Origin: Cohnella nanjingensis
Lineage (GTDB): Bacteria > Bacillota > Bacilli > Paenibacillales > Paenibacillaceae
DNA: 64,000 bases
NCBI RefSeq assembly: GCF_014212125.1
Contig: NZ_JACJVP010000045.1
Span: forward strand, 60,257 to 124,256
Direction: 5' to 3'
Shown here: positions 7,829 through 15,531 of the stretch, in pieces
Layout of the letters: every line of letters starts with the position of its first letter
Numbering within the stretch: the first letter of the stretch is position 1
Program-made: the position numbers and the translations under genes
The notes under the pieces: generated by a model
Database searches by the model: none
Seen by the model: only the letters and a program-made list of their open reading frames with translations
What the model was told of the DNA's origin: nothing

Positions 7829-9154
7829 ATGGATTTGTTCAGCTTCGGCGAGGAGTCGCAGCCGAGGGCCAGGCTGCTGGCCGACCGCATGCGGCCGGAA
7901 TCGTTAGACGAATATATCGGTCAGGAACATATCGTAGGTCCGGGCAAGCTGCTCCGGCGCGCGATCGAGGGAGACGCCGTGACGTCGATCCTGCTGTTCG
8001 GTCCGCCGGGATCCGGGAAGACGACGCTCGCCCACATCATCTCGAAGCGGACCGAAGGGGACTTCGTCCGTCTGAACGCGGTCGACGCCTCCGTGAAGGA
8101 CGTCCGCGACGTCATCGAGCAGGCCGAACGGAACAAGAGCATGTACGGACGCAAGACGATCCTCTTTCTCGACGAGGTGCACCGCTTCAACAGCGCGCGG
8201 CAGGACGCCCTGCTGCCGGCCGTCGAGAAGGGGATCATCGTCTTCATCGGCGCGACGACGGAGAACCCATACCATTCGGTCAACGGGGCGCTGTTGTCGC
8301 GCTCCACGCTGTTCCGGCTGAACGCGCTGACGAAGGAGCATTCGCTCCTCGCGATGCGGCGGGCGCTCGCCGATCCGGCGAAGGGGCTGGCCTTCATGAA
8401 GCTGCGGGTAGAGGAAGAGGCGCTCGCGCATATCGCGGCCATGGCGAACGGCGACATCCGCCGCGCGCTCACGGCGCTCGAGCTCGCGGCGGTGACGACG
8501 CCGTCGGAGCCCGACGGCTCGGTCGTCGTGACGCTCGAGATCGCCGAAGAGTCGATCCGCCAACCGACCGTGCAGGCGGACGAGTCCACCCAGTACGACG
8601 TGCTGTCCGCCTTCCACAAGAGTATCCGGGGGTCGAGCGACGCCGCTTTGTATTGGTTTCTGTACGCGGTCGAGAAGCTGGGGATGGATCCGATGACGTT
8701 CCTGCGCCGCCTCACGGTCGCTTGCAGCGAGGATATCGGCCTTGCGAATCCGCAAGCGATGGTGCAGGCGGTGAGCGCGATGGAGGCCTACCATCGGATC
8801 GGCTGGCCCGAAGCGAAGTATATCGTCGCCCAAGCGATTCTGTTCGCGGTCGAGAGTCCGAAGTCCAACGCCGTCGCCGTCGCGATCGGGAAGATCATGG
8901 CGTCGTTCGAGGAGACGAAGTCGGCCGAGGTGCCGCTTCATTTGCGCGATGGGCACTACGGCGGGGCGAAGAAGCTCGGGCACGTCGGCTACCGCTATCC
9001 GCACGACTATCCGGGGCACTACGTGGAACAGCAGTATTTGCCGGACAAGCTGAAGGATCGGTCGTTCTACGAGGCGACCGCTCAGGGCATGGAGGACCGG
9101 ATTCGCCAGAATCAGGACAAGCGCAAGCGGACGAAGGCGCGCGGAGACAGCTAG
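7829..9154 (+). CDS. rarA: Replication-associated recombination protein RarA (MgsA/YrvN, AAA ATPase)
   Basis: 441-residue clamp-loader-like AAA+ ATPase acting at stalled or gapped replication forks. Walker A GPPGSGKT lies near residue 57-64, Walker B LFLDEVHRFN near 113, and sensor 1 IGATTENP follows. The C-terminal tetramerisation and lid region includes DPMTFLRRL and the family sequence LRDGHYGGAKKLGHVGYRYPHD. The ATG at 7829 follows AAGGACGGGAG. In Bacillus the orthologue yrvN lies beside yrvM (tcdA), so synteny agrees. The cysteine regulator gene cymR that follows in Bacillus is absent here. A LexA-like palindrome upstream suggests possible SOS control. Confidence 0.96.
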   Translation: MDLFSFGEESQPRARLLADRMRPESLDEYIGQEHIVGPGKLLRRAIEGDAVTSILLFGPPGSGKTTLAHIISKRTEGDFVRLNAVDASVKDVRDVIEQAERNKSMYGRKTILFLDEVHRFNSARQDALLPAVEKGIIVFIGATTENPYHSVNGALLSRSTLFRLNALTKEHSLLAMRRALADPAKGLAFMKLRVEEEALAHIAAMANGDIRRALTALELAAVTTPSEPDGSVVVTLEIAEESIRQPTVQADESTQYDVLSAFHKSIRGSSDAALYWFLYAVEKLGMDPMTFLRRLTVACSEDIGLANPQAMVQAVSAMEAYHRIGWPEAKYIVAQAILFAVESPKSNAVAVAIGKIMASFEETKSAEVPLHLRDGHYGGAKKLGHVGYRYPHDYPGHYVEQQYLPDKLKDRSFYEATAQGMEDRIRQNQDKRKRTKARGDS

Positions 9155-9390
9155 CGGGCACGGCGAGTACAGGCTGATGGGGTCAGTCAACGCCGTTAAA
9201 GGCGCTAAATTCGGAATATGAGGCCGTTCCGGCCAAAAATCCGCATCGAAATCGGGTGGAGGCGAATACAGATGGATACTACGGCCGATTACGGCCCGAA
9301 CCGCCGTTTGACGCTAGGGGGCAAAACGTCTAAGCTAGAATAAAGCGAGGAGTTTCAACATTTTACCATATTTTATCTGCGTGACACTAA
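9155..9390 (+). other. Structured non-coding stretch between rarA and the CorC-like gene
   Basis: No gene is supported. The stretch holds a series of short GC-rich inverted repeats: CGCC/GGCG (about 9193-9206), GGCCG/CGGCC (9222-9234) and two near-repeats of ACGGCCGATTACGGCC (about 9283-9298). I could not match it to a known riboswitch. It may be a dispersed intergenic repeat or the leader of the next gene. Confidence 0.4.
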
Positions 9391-9433
9391 AGGAGGTGCA
9401 CCTACTTTCCGCTCGGGAAGTAGGGACGATTTG
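9391..9433 (+). promoter_or_regulatory. Hairpin-bridged ribosome binding site of the CorC-like gene
   Basis: AGGAGGTG (9391-9398) is 32 bases from the TTG start at 9431, far too distant for normal initiation, and no other start codon is suitably placed. A 10-bp stem, CCTACTTTCC (9401-9410) with GGGAAGTAGG (9415-9424) and a GCTC loop, lies in between. When folded it leaves 2 + 6 = 8 bases between the binding site and TTG, the ideal distance. The site itself sits in the self-complementary AGGTGCACCT (9394-9403), which would compete with the hairpin. Confidence 0.7.
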
Positions 9434-10771
9434 GACGGTGACCCTTTTCCGCTAGTCGTGAACTTGGTCTTGGTATTGCTGCTTGTGTTTCTGAACGGCT
9501 TCTTCGTGGCGGCCGAATTCGCGATGGTCAAGGTGCGCGGAACCCGCATCGACACGTTGGTGCAGGAAGGAAACAAGCGGGCGCGCTATGCCTCTCACCT
9601 GACGAACCATCTCGACGCGTATCTATCCGCCTGCCAACTGGGCATTACGCTGGCGTCCCTAGGCCTCGGCTGGATCGGGGAACCGGCGGTCGCAGACGTG
9701 CTCACCCCGCTGTTCTCGTCCCTGCATCTGCCGGAGAGCTGGATTCATCCTCTATCCTTCGTGATTGCCTTCACGTTCATTACCGTCCTGCATATCGTGC
9801 TGGGCGAGCTTGCGCCGAAGACGTTCGCCATCCGCCAGGCGGAGACGATCACGCTCTGGACGGCCGCGCCGCTCGTGCTGTTCCGCAAGATCATGAGCCC
9901 GTTCATCTGGCTCCTGAACGGGTTGGCCAACCAGCTGCTGAAGGTATTCGGCATCGCGCCGGCATCGGAGTCCTCCTCCGCCCACACCGAAGAGGAGATC
10001 CGCATCCTGATGAAGGAGAGCCACAAGAGCGGCCTGATCGACAATACGGAGCTCACGCTGGTGGACAATATCTTCGAATTCGCGGAGACCAACTCCCGCG
10101 AGATCATGATCCCGCGAACCGAGATGATCTGCCTCTACGGCAACCTCTCGTTCGAAGACAACAAGGCGATCGCCCTGAAGGAGATGCATACGCGATATCC
10201 GGTATGCGACAACGACAAGGACAACATCATCGGCTTCGTCCACATCAAAGACCTGCTCAAAGTATCCGATAATACCATTCACGATATTCGCGATCTGCTC
10301 CGTCCGATGACGACCGTACCGGAGAGCATGCCGATCAGCGCCCTGCTGAAGCTCATGCAGAAGAGGAAGACCCAAATCGCCATCCTCATCGACGAATACG
10401 GCGGTACGGCCGGCCTCGTGACGTTGGAGGACATCATGGAAGAGATCGTAGGCGAGATTCAAGACGAATTCGACGAAGAGCGTCCGGATGTGGAGCGCAG
10501 GGACGAACGCACTTACTCGATCAGCGGCATGATGCTGATCGAAGAGGTGAACAGCTTCTTCGGGCTCGATATCCCTACGGATGATTACGATACGATCGGC
10601 GGCTGGATGTACTCCCAGATCGAGATTCCGCCGAAGAAGTACCAGACGGTCGAGCACGAGGGCGGCATTCGCTTCGTCATCGAAGAGACGGACCATCTTC
10701 GGGTATCCCGCATCTCCGTCATCCGGGAGGAGCCCGTCGACTGGGAAGAGCCGCAAGCCGCTTCCGGCTAA
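9431..10771 (+). CDS. CNNM/CorC (hemolysin-family) membrane protein with CBS domains
   Basis: 446-residue membrane protein of the CNNM/HlyC-CorC family, thought to act in divalent cation, mainly Mg2+, efflux. An N-terminal DUF21/CNNM domain contains hydrophobic helices (for example residues 8-28) and GELAPKTFAI. A linker carries TEEEIRILMKES. A CBS pair follows (about residues 215-335) with IMIPRTEM and IDEYGGTAGLVTLEDI, then a C-terminal CorC_HlyC transporter-associated domain. The start is TTG at 9431, supported by the folded leader hairpin and by the first hydrophobic segment. The gene appears monocistronic, with a terminator 87 bases after the stop. Its cation specificity cannot be read from sequence. 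Confidence 0.9.
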   Translation: MDGDPFPLVVNLVLVLLLVFLNGFFVAAEFAMVKVRGTRIDTLVQEGNKRARYASHLTNHLDAYLSACQLGITLASLGLGWIGEPAVADVLTPLFSSLHLPESWIHPLSFVIAFTFITVLHIVLGELAPKTFAIRQAETITLWTAAPLVLFRKIMSPFIWLLNGLANQLLKVFGIAPASESSSAHTEEEIRILMKESHKSGLIDNTELTLVDNIFEFAETNSREIMIPRTEMICLYGNLSFEDNKAIALKEMHTRYPVCDNDKDNIIGFVHIKDLLKVSDNTIHDIRDLLRPMTTVPESMPISALLKLMQKRKTQIAILIDEYGGTAGLVTLEDIMEEIVGEIQDEFDEERPDVERRDERTYSISGMMLIEEVNSFFGLDIPTDDYDTIGGWMYSQIEIPPKKYQTVEHEGGIRFVIEETDHLRVSRISVIREEPVDWEEPQAASG

Positions 10772-10857
10772 TCAGTCAGATCCGGGGCGATTAGGATCGA
10801 CTTGGAGATTTTCCCTCTGCATCACTCCTTTTCGCGTCATGCTATTCTATCTTAGTC

Positions 10858-10905
10858 AGGCGGTTCCGCGCGCAGCATCAGCGCCATTCGGGACCGCCTT
10901 TTTCG
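10858..10905 (+). terminator. Intrinsic terminator of the CorC-like gene
   Basis: AGGCGGTTCC (10858-10867) pairs with GGGACCGCCT (10890-10899; one G-U pair) around a loop of about 22 bases, followed by TTTTTCG. Confidence 0.8.
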
Positions 10906-11036
10906 TATGGTGCTGATTCAGCAAACGTCATTCGTGAAAAACCAATTATTACCACGCGCCAGCGGTTCATAATCGCTCCATTTTCCTTTTGCACGATATC
11001 CCATTCACTCAGGAAATTCCTTTCCTCATTTTTTTC

Positions 11037-11065
11037 TTGACAAGAGATCGAATGTTCTTCATACT
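11037..11065 (+). promoter_or_regulatory. Promoter of the transposase-like gene
   Basis: TTGACA at 11037-11042 and CATACT at 11060-11065, spaced by 17 bp. The -10 matches the consensus TATAAT at four of six positions. The SOS box follows directly. Confidence 0.6.
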
Positions 11066-11073
11066 CGAAATAG

Positions 11074-11085
11074 GAACAAATGTTC
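11074..11085. promoter_or_regulatory. LexA/DinR SOS box
   Basis: GAACAAATGTTC matches the core GAAC-RNRY-GTTC of the Bacillus LexA operator exactly. It lies just after the likely transcription start and before the ribosome binding site, a typical repression position. A second partial copy, CGAATGTTC, occurs at 11049-11057. Confidence 0.75.
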
Positions 11086-11103
11086 TTGTTTGGAGGAATC
11101 GAA

Positions 11104-12027
11104 GTGTACATCCAGCTCCGCGAAGTCGAGGAGACGTACCAGACGGAAGAAGCTTGCGCGCTTGCGTTATTTCGAGCGAAGTGGCCGAGCGGCTTTCGTT
11201 GCCCGATATGCGCACACCCGGATTACTACCTCATCCGCACGCGACAGCATCCGCTATTTGAATGCCGACATTGTACGCACCAGACTTCGCTGATCGCCGG
11301 CACCATCATGGAATGTACGCGGACGCCGCTTTGCAAATGGTTCCAAGCCATGCAACTCATGTCCCTTGGCGTGAGCGCGACAGAATTGATGGAACGGATT
11401 TGCGTGACGTACAAGACGGCCTGGCTGATCAATCACAAACTGCGTCACGCCATGATGCATGCCAACGGGCGCGTCCTGCTAGCAGCCCATATTCATATAC
11501 AAAACGACATGTACACGGGCTCTCCTTACCTTTCCAGTCTCGTTCCGCACGAGAAGGATCAGCCAATTATCGCGGGCGCGGAGATGGATGACGAAGGGAA
11601 AGTCGAGAAGATCGTGATGAGGCAAGTTGGACGCGGTTTCTGCAGGTCCCGCTTTCCGGATCGTGCTGCAGGAGAGCATTTTGCAACGCAGCATGTGGCT
11701 TCGAACCCTATTTCGGTGGTGATTACGCCGCGTCCATCGAAGCAATATTGCGTTGCGCTTGCCCTCATGTGCCGGCAAGCTTTTCGCTGGCTCAGCGCCA
11801 CCTTCCGAGGGATAGGAGCCAAGCACCTGCAAGCCTATTTGGATGAATTCTGTTATCGTACCAACCTGTCCGCCGGCAAAAGAGAGTTGATGGACAATCT
11901 TCCGGCACTCTGTGCGCAGACCATAACCATTACCTATCGACAGTTGACCCGACGCAAGCCATTTTCACATCCCGCCGGTGATTTCCATACGCCGCAACGA
12001 ATCGCTAACGGCAGAGCTGTCGCGTAA
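11104..12027 (+). CDS. IS1595-like transposase homologue, probably domesticated
   Basis: 307-residue protein starting at GTG 11104, 6 bases after GGAGG. An N-terminal zinc ribbon (CPIC near residue 38, then CRHC near 59) and the segment GTIMECTRTPLCKWF resemble the ISXO2/IS1595 transposase family. The catalytic region looks decayed: where active members have a VEvDE-type acidic motif this protein reads VLLAAHIHIQND, and the last catalytic residue region has become MCRQAFRWLSATFRG before the conserved end KHLQAYLDEFCYRTNL. I see no terminal inverted repeats or target duplication at its borders. With a LexA box upstream, it looks like a host gene derived from a transposase. Function is unknown. 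Base composition is lower in GC than the flanking genes. Confidence 0.8.
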   Translation: MYIQLREVEETYQTEEACALALFRAKWPSGFRCPICAHPDYYLIRTRQHPLFECRHCTHQTSLIAGTIMECTRTPLCKWFQAMQLMSLGVSATELMERICVTYKTAWLINHKLRHAMMHANGRVLLAAHIHIQNDMYTGSPYLSSLVPHEKDQPIIAGAEMDDEGKVEKIVMRQVGRGFCRSRFPDRAAGEHFATQHVASNPISVVITPRPSKQYCVALALMCRQAFRWLSATFRGIGAKHLQAYLDEFCYRTNLSAGKRELMDNLPALCAQTITITYRQLTRRKPFSHPAGDFHTPQRIANGRAVA

Positions 12028-12274
12028 TGCCCTCCATTACTTCATGAAAGCTCGATATTTGAGCATCTGCCCATATGAGAAATCCTCAAACGAATGTGAA
12101 TAACCACACAAGTGTAACGCTGTGAACTCCTGAAAAAATGCCTTATGTATGGGTCTGAGATTAAAGCCTGATCTTACGATTTCGAACGATTCTTGTTCGA
12201 GATATTCTGTATGCATACGCACGATAGGCCGATCCCACGAGTACACTAGAGCGAACACGAGCGCACCTAGCGCA

Positions 12275-12304
12275 CCTGAGCGAAGGGGATTTCGTGCAAA
12301 GGAG
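12275..12304. repeat. 30-bp direct repeat, copy A
   Basis: Begins CCTGAGCGAAGGGGATTTCG and continues GTGCAAAGGAG-like to 12304. It matches copy B at 12432-12462 except for two substitutions and one extra A. It lies in the gene-free stretch 12028-12507, of lower GC content, which otherwise holds only scattered short palindromes (for example GTCGTACGATGTCGTAC near 12329) and an imperfect inverted repeat GCGCACCTA/TAGGTGCAC at 12261 and 12380. Confidence 0.65.
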
Positions 12305-12431
12305 CTATTCGGTAGAAGTCAGCCCGATAGTCGTACGATGTCGTACATAGACTTAGTAGTACGCGTTGCAGTAACGATGTAGGTGCACATTCAAGGAACT
12401 TTTCTCATAACGGTCGCAGAAACGCTTGCTT

Positions 12432-12462
12432 CCTGAGCGAAAGGGATATCGTGCAAAAGGAG
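12432..12462. repeat. 30-bp direct repeat, copy B
   Basis: Begins CCTGAGCGAAAGGGATATCG and ends CAAAAGGAGG; second copy of the repeat at 12275, 157 bp away. The spacing and the near-identity suggest the edges of a small mobile or dispersed intergenic element. No reading frame supports a gene between the copies. Confidence 0.65.
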
Positions 12463-12468
12463 GAAATG

Positions 12469-12502
12469 AAGAGTAGCCCCCCACTCACGAAGAGCTACTC
12501 TT
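12469..12502 (-). terminator. Terminator hairpin of the minus-strand transporter operon
   Basis: AAGAGTAGC (12469-12477) and GCTACTCTT (12494-12502) form a 9-bp stem 6 bases beyond the stop of the MFS gene. On the minus strand it is followed by CATTTCCTCCTTTTG. Confidence 0.7.
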
Positions 12503-12507
12503 GTAGG

Positions 12508-13671
12508 CTAATTCAATGAAGCGCGCCGGAAGTGGACGAAGAGAAAGCCGACGGCGGCCGCTAGGGCGAAGCCCGATCCGAGGCGGAACACCGCGGCGAA
12601 TCCGAAGGCGTCGTAGAGCCATCCGCCCATCGTGCCTGCGATCAGGCCGGCGATGCCGGTCCAGACGACGCCGAACAGCGCTTGGCCGGAGGAGCGGAAG
12701 TCGTCGGTGATGATCGACTGCAGGTAGCGCAGCGCGGTGATGTAGTAGATGCCGAACGTCACGCTATGCATCGTCTGGATGACGACGAACCAGGCCGGCT
12801 CGTGAATGAAGCTCAGCAAGCCCAGTCGCACCATATAGAGGGCGCTCGCCAGCGCTAGCAGCGGAATCTCCTTGAAGCGGTGGCCGAACTTGGCCAAGAG
12901 GAAGAAGATCGGAATCTCGCTGGCCGCCGAAGCGAGCCAGGCGCCGCCGATGAGCGAGTCGCTGGCGCCCAGCTGCCGCATGGCGACGGCCAGGAAGCCT
13001 TCGTTCATCCGGTGGGCGACGGAGACGAGCGCGACCAGCCCGAAGAAGATGAGGGTCTCCTTGCGCCGGAGGATCGTCCACAGGCCGCCGAACTGAAACT
13101 TGCCCATCTTCGTCTGGAAGTCCGCGATGAGCAGCGAGAACGTCAGCGAGATCAGCACCGTGCCCAGCGCCAGCCATAGCGTCCAGTCGGAGCCGATCTG
13201 CTTGAGCAGGAGGCCGAAGAGGAGCGAGCACAAGGCAAACCCGAGCGACCCGAACATCCGGATGGAGGGGAAGCTGCGGTTCATGCGGCTGGCCGCGAGC
13301 AGCGTCATGCTGTCCATCATCGAATTGACGGGCGTCTGGAACAGGTAGAAGAGCGCCATCAGCACCGCGATCGGCGTGAATTCGCGCTGAGGCAGCAGCA
13401 AGGCGAGCGCGATCAGCTGGCCTAGGAAGATCAGGTTCAAGACGCGGCGCAGGCCGCGGGACTTGTCGCTGGCGATGCCGGCGAGCAGGTTGGCGAAGAT
13501 GGACAGCATCGGTCCGATCGAGTAGACGGCTCCGATCTGCAGCTTGGTGAAGCCGATATCGTCGAAGTAGAGCGGGAAGAAGGTGACGATCAACGCTTGC
13601 GTCGCGTAATTGGCGAAATGCAGGGTGCGAAGCAGGCCGAGCTGCATCGCGTTCCGGTTCGTGTTTTTCAT
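12508..13671 (-). CDS. MFS transporter (MFS_1-like, LacY/HcaT-type)
   Basis: 387-residue integral membrane protein with about 12 hydrophobic segments. The N-terminal LHFANYATQALIVTFFPLYF and the loop GIASDKSRGLRR after segment 2 match the LacY/HcaT-like branch of the major facilitator superfamily, whose members move sugars, nucleosides or aromatic acids by proton symport. The substrate cannot be named from sequence. It overlaps the upstream gene by 4 bases (ATGA at 13668-13671), so the two are translationally coupled. A terminator follows immediately. Both transporters may serve one export or uptake task, but no enzyme gene accompanies them. Confidence 0.85.
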   Translation of the reverse strand: MKNTNRNAMQLGLLRTLHFANYATQALIVTFFPLYFDDIGFTKLQIGAVYSIGPMLSIFANLLAGIASDKSRGLRRVLNLIFLGQLIALALLLPQREFTPIAVLMALFYLFQTPVNSMMDSMTLLAASRMNRSFPSIRMFGSLGFALCSLLFGLLLKQIGSDWTLWLALGTVLISLTFSLLIADFQTKMGKFQFGGLWTILRRKETLIFFGLVALVSVAHRMNEGFLAVAMRQLGASDSLIGGAWLASAASEIPIFFLLAKFGHRFKEIPLLALASALYMVRLGLLSFIHEPAWFVVIQTMHSVTFGIYYITALRYLQSIITDDFRSSGQALFGVVWTGIAGLIAGTMGGWLYDAFGFAAVFRLGSGFALAAAVGFLFVHFRRASLN

Positions 13672-15008
13672 GCGTCCAATTCTCCTGTAGAGGTTCTGCG
13701 CCCGGCATTCCAGCCTTCGAGCTTCAACGTGCGTCTATAGAGCCAAGCAAGCAGCGCCAGCTCCGCGACGATGCCGCCGGACTGGGAGAGCGATCCGAGC
13801 GTGCCCGTCCAACTCGGAATGGCCAGCGTCAAGGTCACGATCAAGACGGTCGTCAGGATGGCGTTCGCCGTCTGCGAGCCGAACATCAGCTTCGTCTGTC
13901 CCCGGGAGAGGATCACCCCGTTCAGCGTGTCCAGCCACGGGTAGACGAGAACGAACGGGATGAATCCGCGCAGCGCGTGGATACTGGCGTCGAGCAGGCG
14001 GTCCTCTACGCCGATCAGATGGACGAGCATCCAGGGGCCGGCCGGCGTGAACGCGAGCGTCGAGACGAGGATCGCCGGGGTGAAACCCATGAGCAGGACG
14101 AACCGCCTCACCTGTCCCGGGTCGGTCCGGTAGAATTGCAGGGCGATCTGGTGGAAATAAGTAAAAAAACCCAAGCACAGGTTCATCATGCTGCCTGCCA
14201 CGGCATACGACGAGATGGCGAGCGTGCCGTGGTCGGAATGCCCGAGCAGCGCGTTCAGAATGGGCGGAACCCACACCACGATGAACGAGGAGAAAAGCAG
14301 CGGGCTATAGAAAGTCAGAATCTGCTTCGGCCGCTCCACCTCGCAGTCGGGCGAGCGCTCGGGCAGCTTGCGCGCGAGGCTGCGGCCTTCCATCCAGCTG
14401 ATCGCGGCTTCGATCATCATGCCGAACACGAAGATAACCGCGCCTTGCTGGGAGCTGGTCACCCCTTGGTGAATGATATATTGCGAGAGCAGGAACATGC
14501 CCGCCAGCCGGAAGACCATGCCGATCGTCAGCCAGCGCGTGCGCATCTTATAGATAATGACGCCTTGGAACAGGCAGCGGATGCCGGAGAAGATGCTGAG
14601 GAACATCAGGACGTGATAGACGTTGACCGCCGCATCCGCCACTTCCGCCTCCGCGCCGTAGACGCCTCGGAATACCCAATGCCCGACGGGCGTGTAGGCG
14701 ATCATGCCGCCGAAGACGAGCGAGCCGCCGAAGACGATGAAGGCGACCTTCAGGATCGCGCGGTACGAGACGCGGTCCCGCACGAGGGCGGAGCAGGTCT
14801 CCCGGAACAGCACCGCCGGCCGCTCGGTGACGGAGAGCAGGCTCATGGCGGTCGCGTAGCCGGCGATGATCAGCTCCGGGTTGTCGGCCCGGGCGAGCGT
14901 GCCGTTGATGATGACGTGGGACAAGTTGATCAGCAGGGCGGAGACGCCGAGCGGGATGAAAAACAGAAAAAGACGCGCAAGCGTGACCGGTTCGCGATGT
15001 GCCGACAA
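13668..15008 (-). CDS. MATE-like multidrug/lipid-flippase-type membrane protein
   Basis: 446-residue protein with about 12 hydrophobic helices. The N-terminus (LARLFLFFIPLGVSALLINLS) and the internal repeat-like segments resemble the MOP flippase superfamily, near MATE and ANKH-like proteins; Firmicute homologues are usually annotated as multi antimicrobial extrusion proteins. It starts at TTG 15008, 10 bases after GGGAG; no in-frame ATG is closer. An extended -10 element TGCTATAAT lies about 35 bp upstream on the minus strand. It is the first gene of a two-gene operon with the MFS transporter. Substrate unknown. Confidence 0.75.
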   Translation of the reverse strand: MSAHREPVTLARLFLFFIPLGVSALLINLSHVIINGTLARADNPELIIAGYATAMSLLSVTERPAVLFRETCSALVRDRVSYRAILKVAFIVFGGSLVFGGMIAYTPVGHWVFRGVYGAEAEVADAAVNVYHVLMFLSIFSGIRCLFQGVIIYKMRTRWLTIGMVFRLAGMFLLSQYIIHQGVTSSQQGAVIFVFGMMIEAAISWMEGRSLARKLPERSPDCEVERPKQILTFYSPLLFSSFIVVWVPPILNALLGHSDHGTLAISSYAVAGSMMNLCLGFFTYFHQIALQFYRTDPGQVRRFVLLMGFTPAILVSTLAFTPAGPWMLVHLIGVEDRLLDASIHALRGFIPFVLVYPWLDTLNGVILSRGQTKLMFGSQTANAILTTVLIVTLTLAIPSWTGTLGSLSQSGGIVAELALLAWLYRRTLKLEGWNAGRRTSTGELDA

Positions 15009-15161
15009 TGAAGTTCATCTCCCTTACTTCGTACTCGGCTATTATAGCAGGTCTGATCCTTGCGGAGGGCGGTTTTTAATTCTTTTTAACTGGATTTAGC
15101 TTGGTCGAAATGATAAATTAGAGATTGAAGCAACGCGCGAGGATTGAATAGGAGATTTTCG

Positions 15162-15500
15162 GTGAAAAATGAGAGTTGGTTGCTGGACCAGTTCGTTTCT
15201 GACGAACGACTCGGCATCGACCTGCCGCGGCTTAGCGTGCCATGGGAGCAATGCAGCCCGGAGCGGCAAGCCGCCGTCATCGCCCGATGGGAAATCATCC
15301 GGGGGCAGATCCCGGACGTCATCCTCCGCACGGAAGCGGTCATACGGGCGAAGCAGGGCGCGTTGTACGAGGAAGAGGACTTCGAGGCCGCCTGCCGATT
15401 GAACGGAGAGATCGCGGAGCTCGCGAGCCGGATCAACGATCTGCAGATCTGGTATCGCACCCAACAGGATATGGAAGATGAGACCAAGCGTCACAGCTGA
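15162..15500 (+). CDS. Hypothetical protein with a UVR-like helical motif
   Basis: 112-residue acidic protein. The start chosen is GTG 15162, 7 bases after AGGAG; the TTG at 15144 lacks a binding site. The C-terminal half contains LYEEEDFEAACRLNGEIAEL, which resembles the UVR helix-hairpin motif of UvrB, UvrC and McsA (E-E-D-F-E-x-A-x-x-L-x-x-E-I). No cysteine pairs or enzymatic motifs are visible. It is the first gene of an apparent operon with ytpB, pfkA and DUF3906, 31 bases upstream of ytpB. It could mediate protein-protein contact. Function unknown. Confidence 0.75.
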   Translation: MKNESWLLDQFVSDERLGIDLPRLSVPWEQCSPERQAAVIARWEIIRGQIPDVILRTEAVIRAKQGALYEEEDFEAACRLNGEIAELASRINDLQIWYRTQQDMEDETKRHS

Positions 15501-15531
15501 GTGTCGCGAAGCAGGTGGAGGTACCGCTGTG

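Noticed and set aside
9155..9390. Mg2+ (M-box), Mn2+ or c-di-GMP riboswitch before the CorC-like gene
   Set aside because: None of the conserved core sequences of these classes is present by eye; reported only as an unassigned structured stretch.
11104..12027. Active insertion sequence
   Set aside because: No terminal inverted repeats or target-site duplication could be found and the catalytic residues look lost; a LexA box at the promoter suggests a host gene.
13977..15011. 344-residue plus-strand frame opposite the MATE-like gene
   Set aside because: No domain is recognisable and it is rich in Asp, Glu, Gln and His, as expected for the complement of a membrane protein gene.
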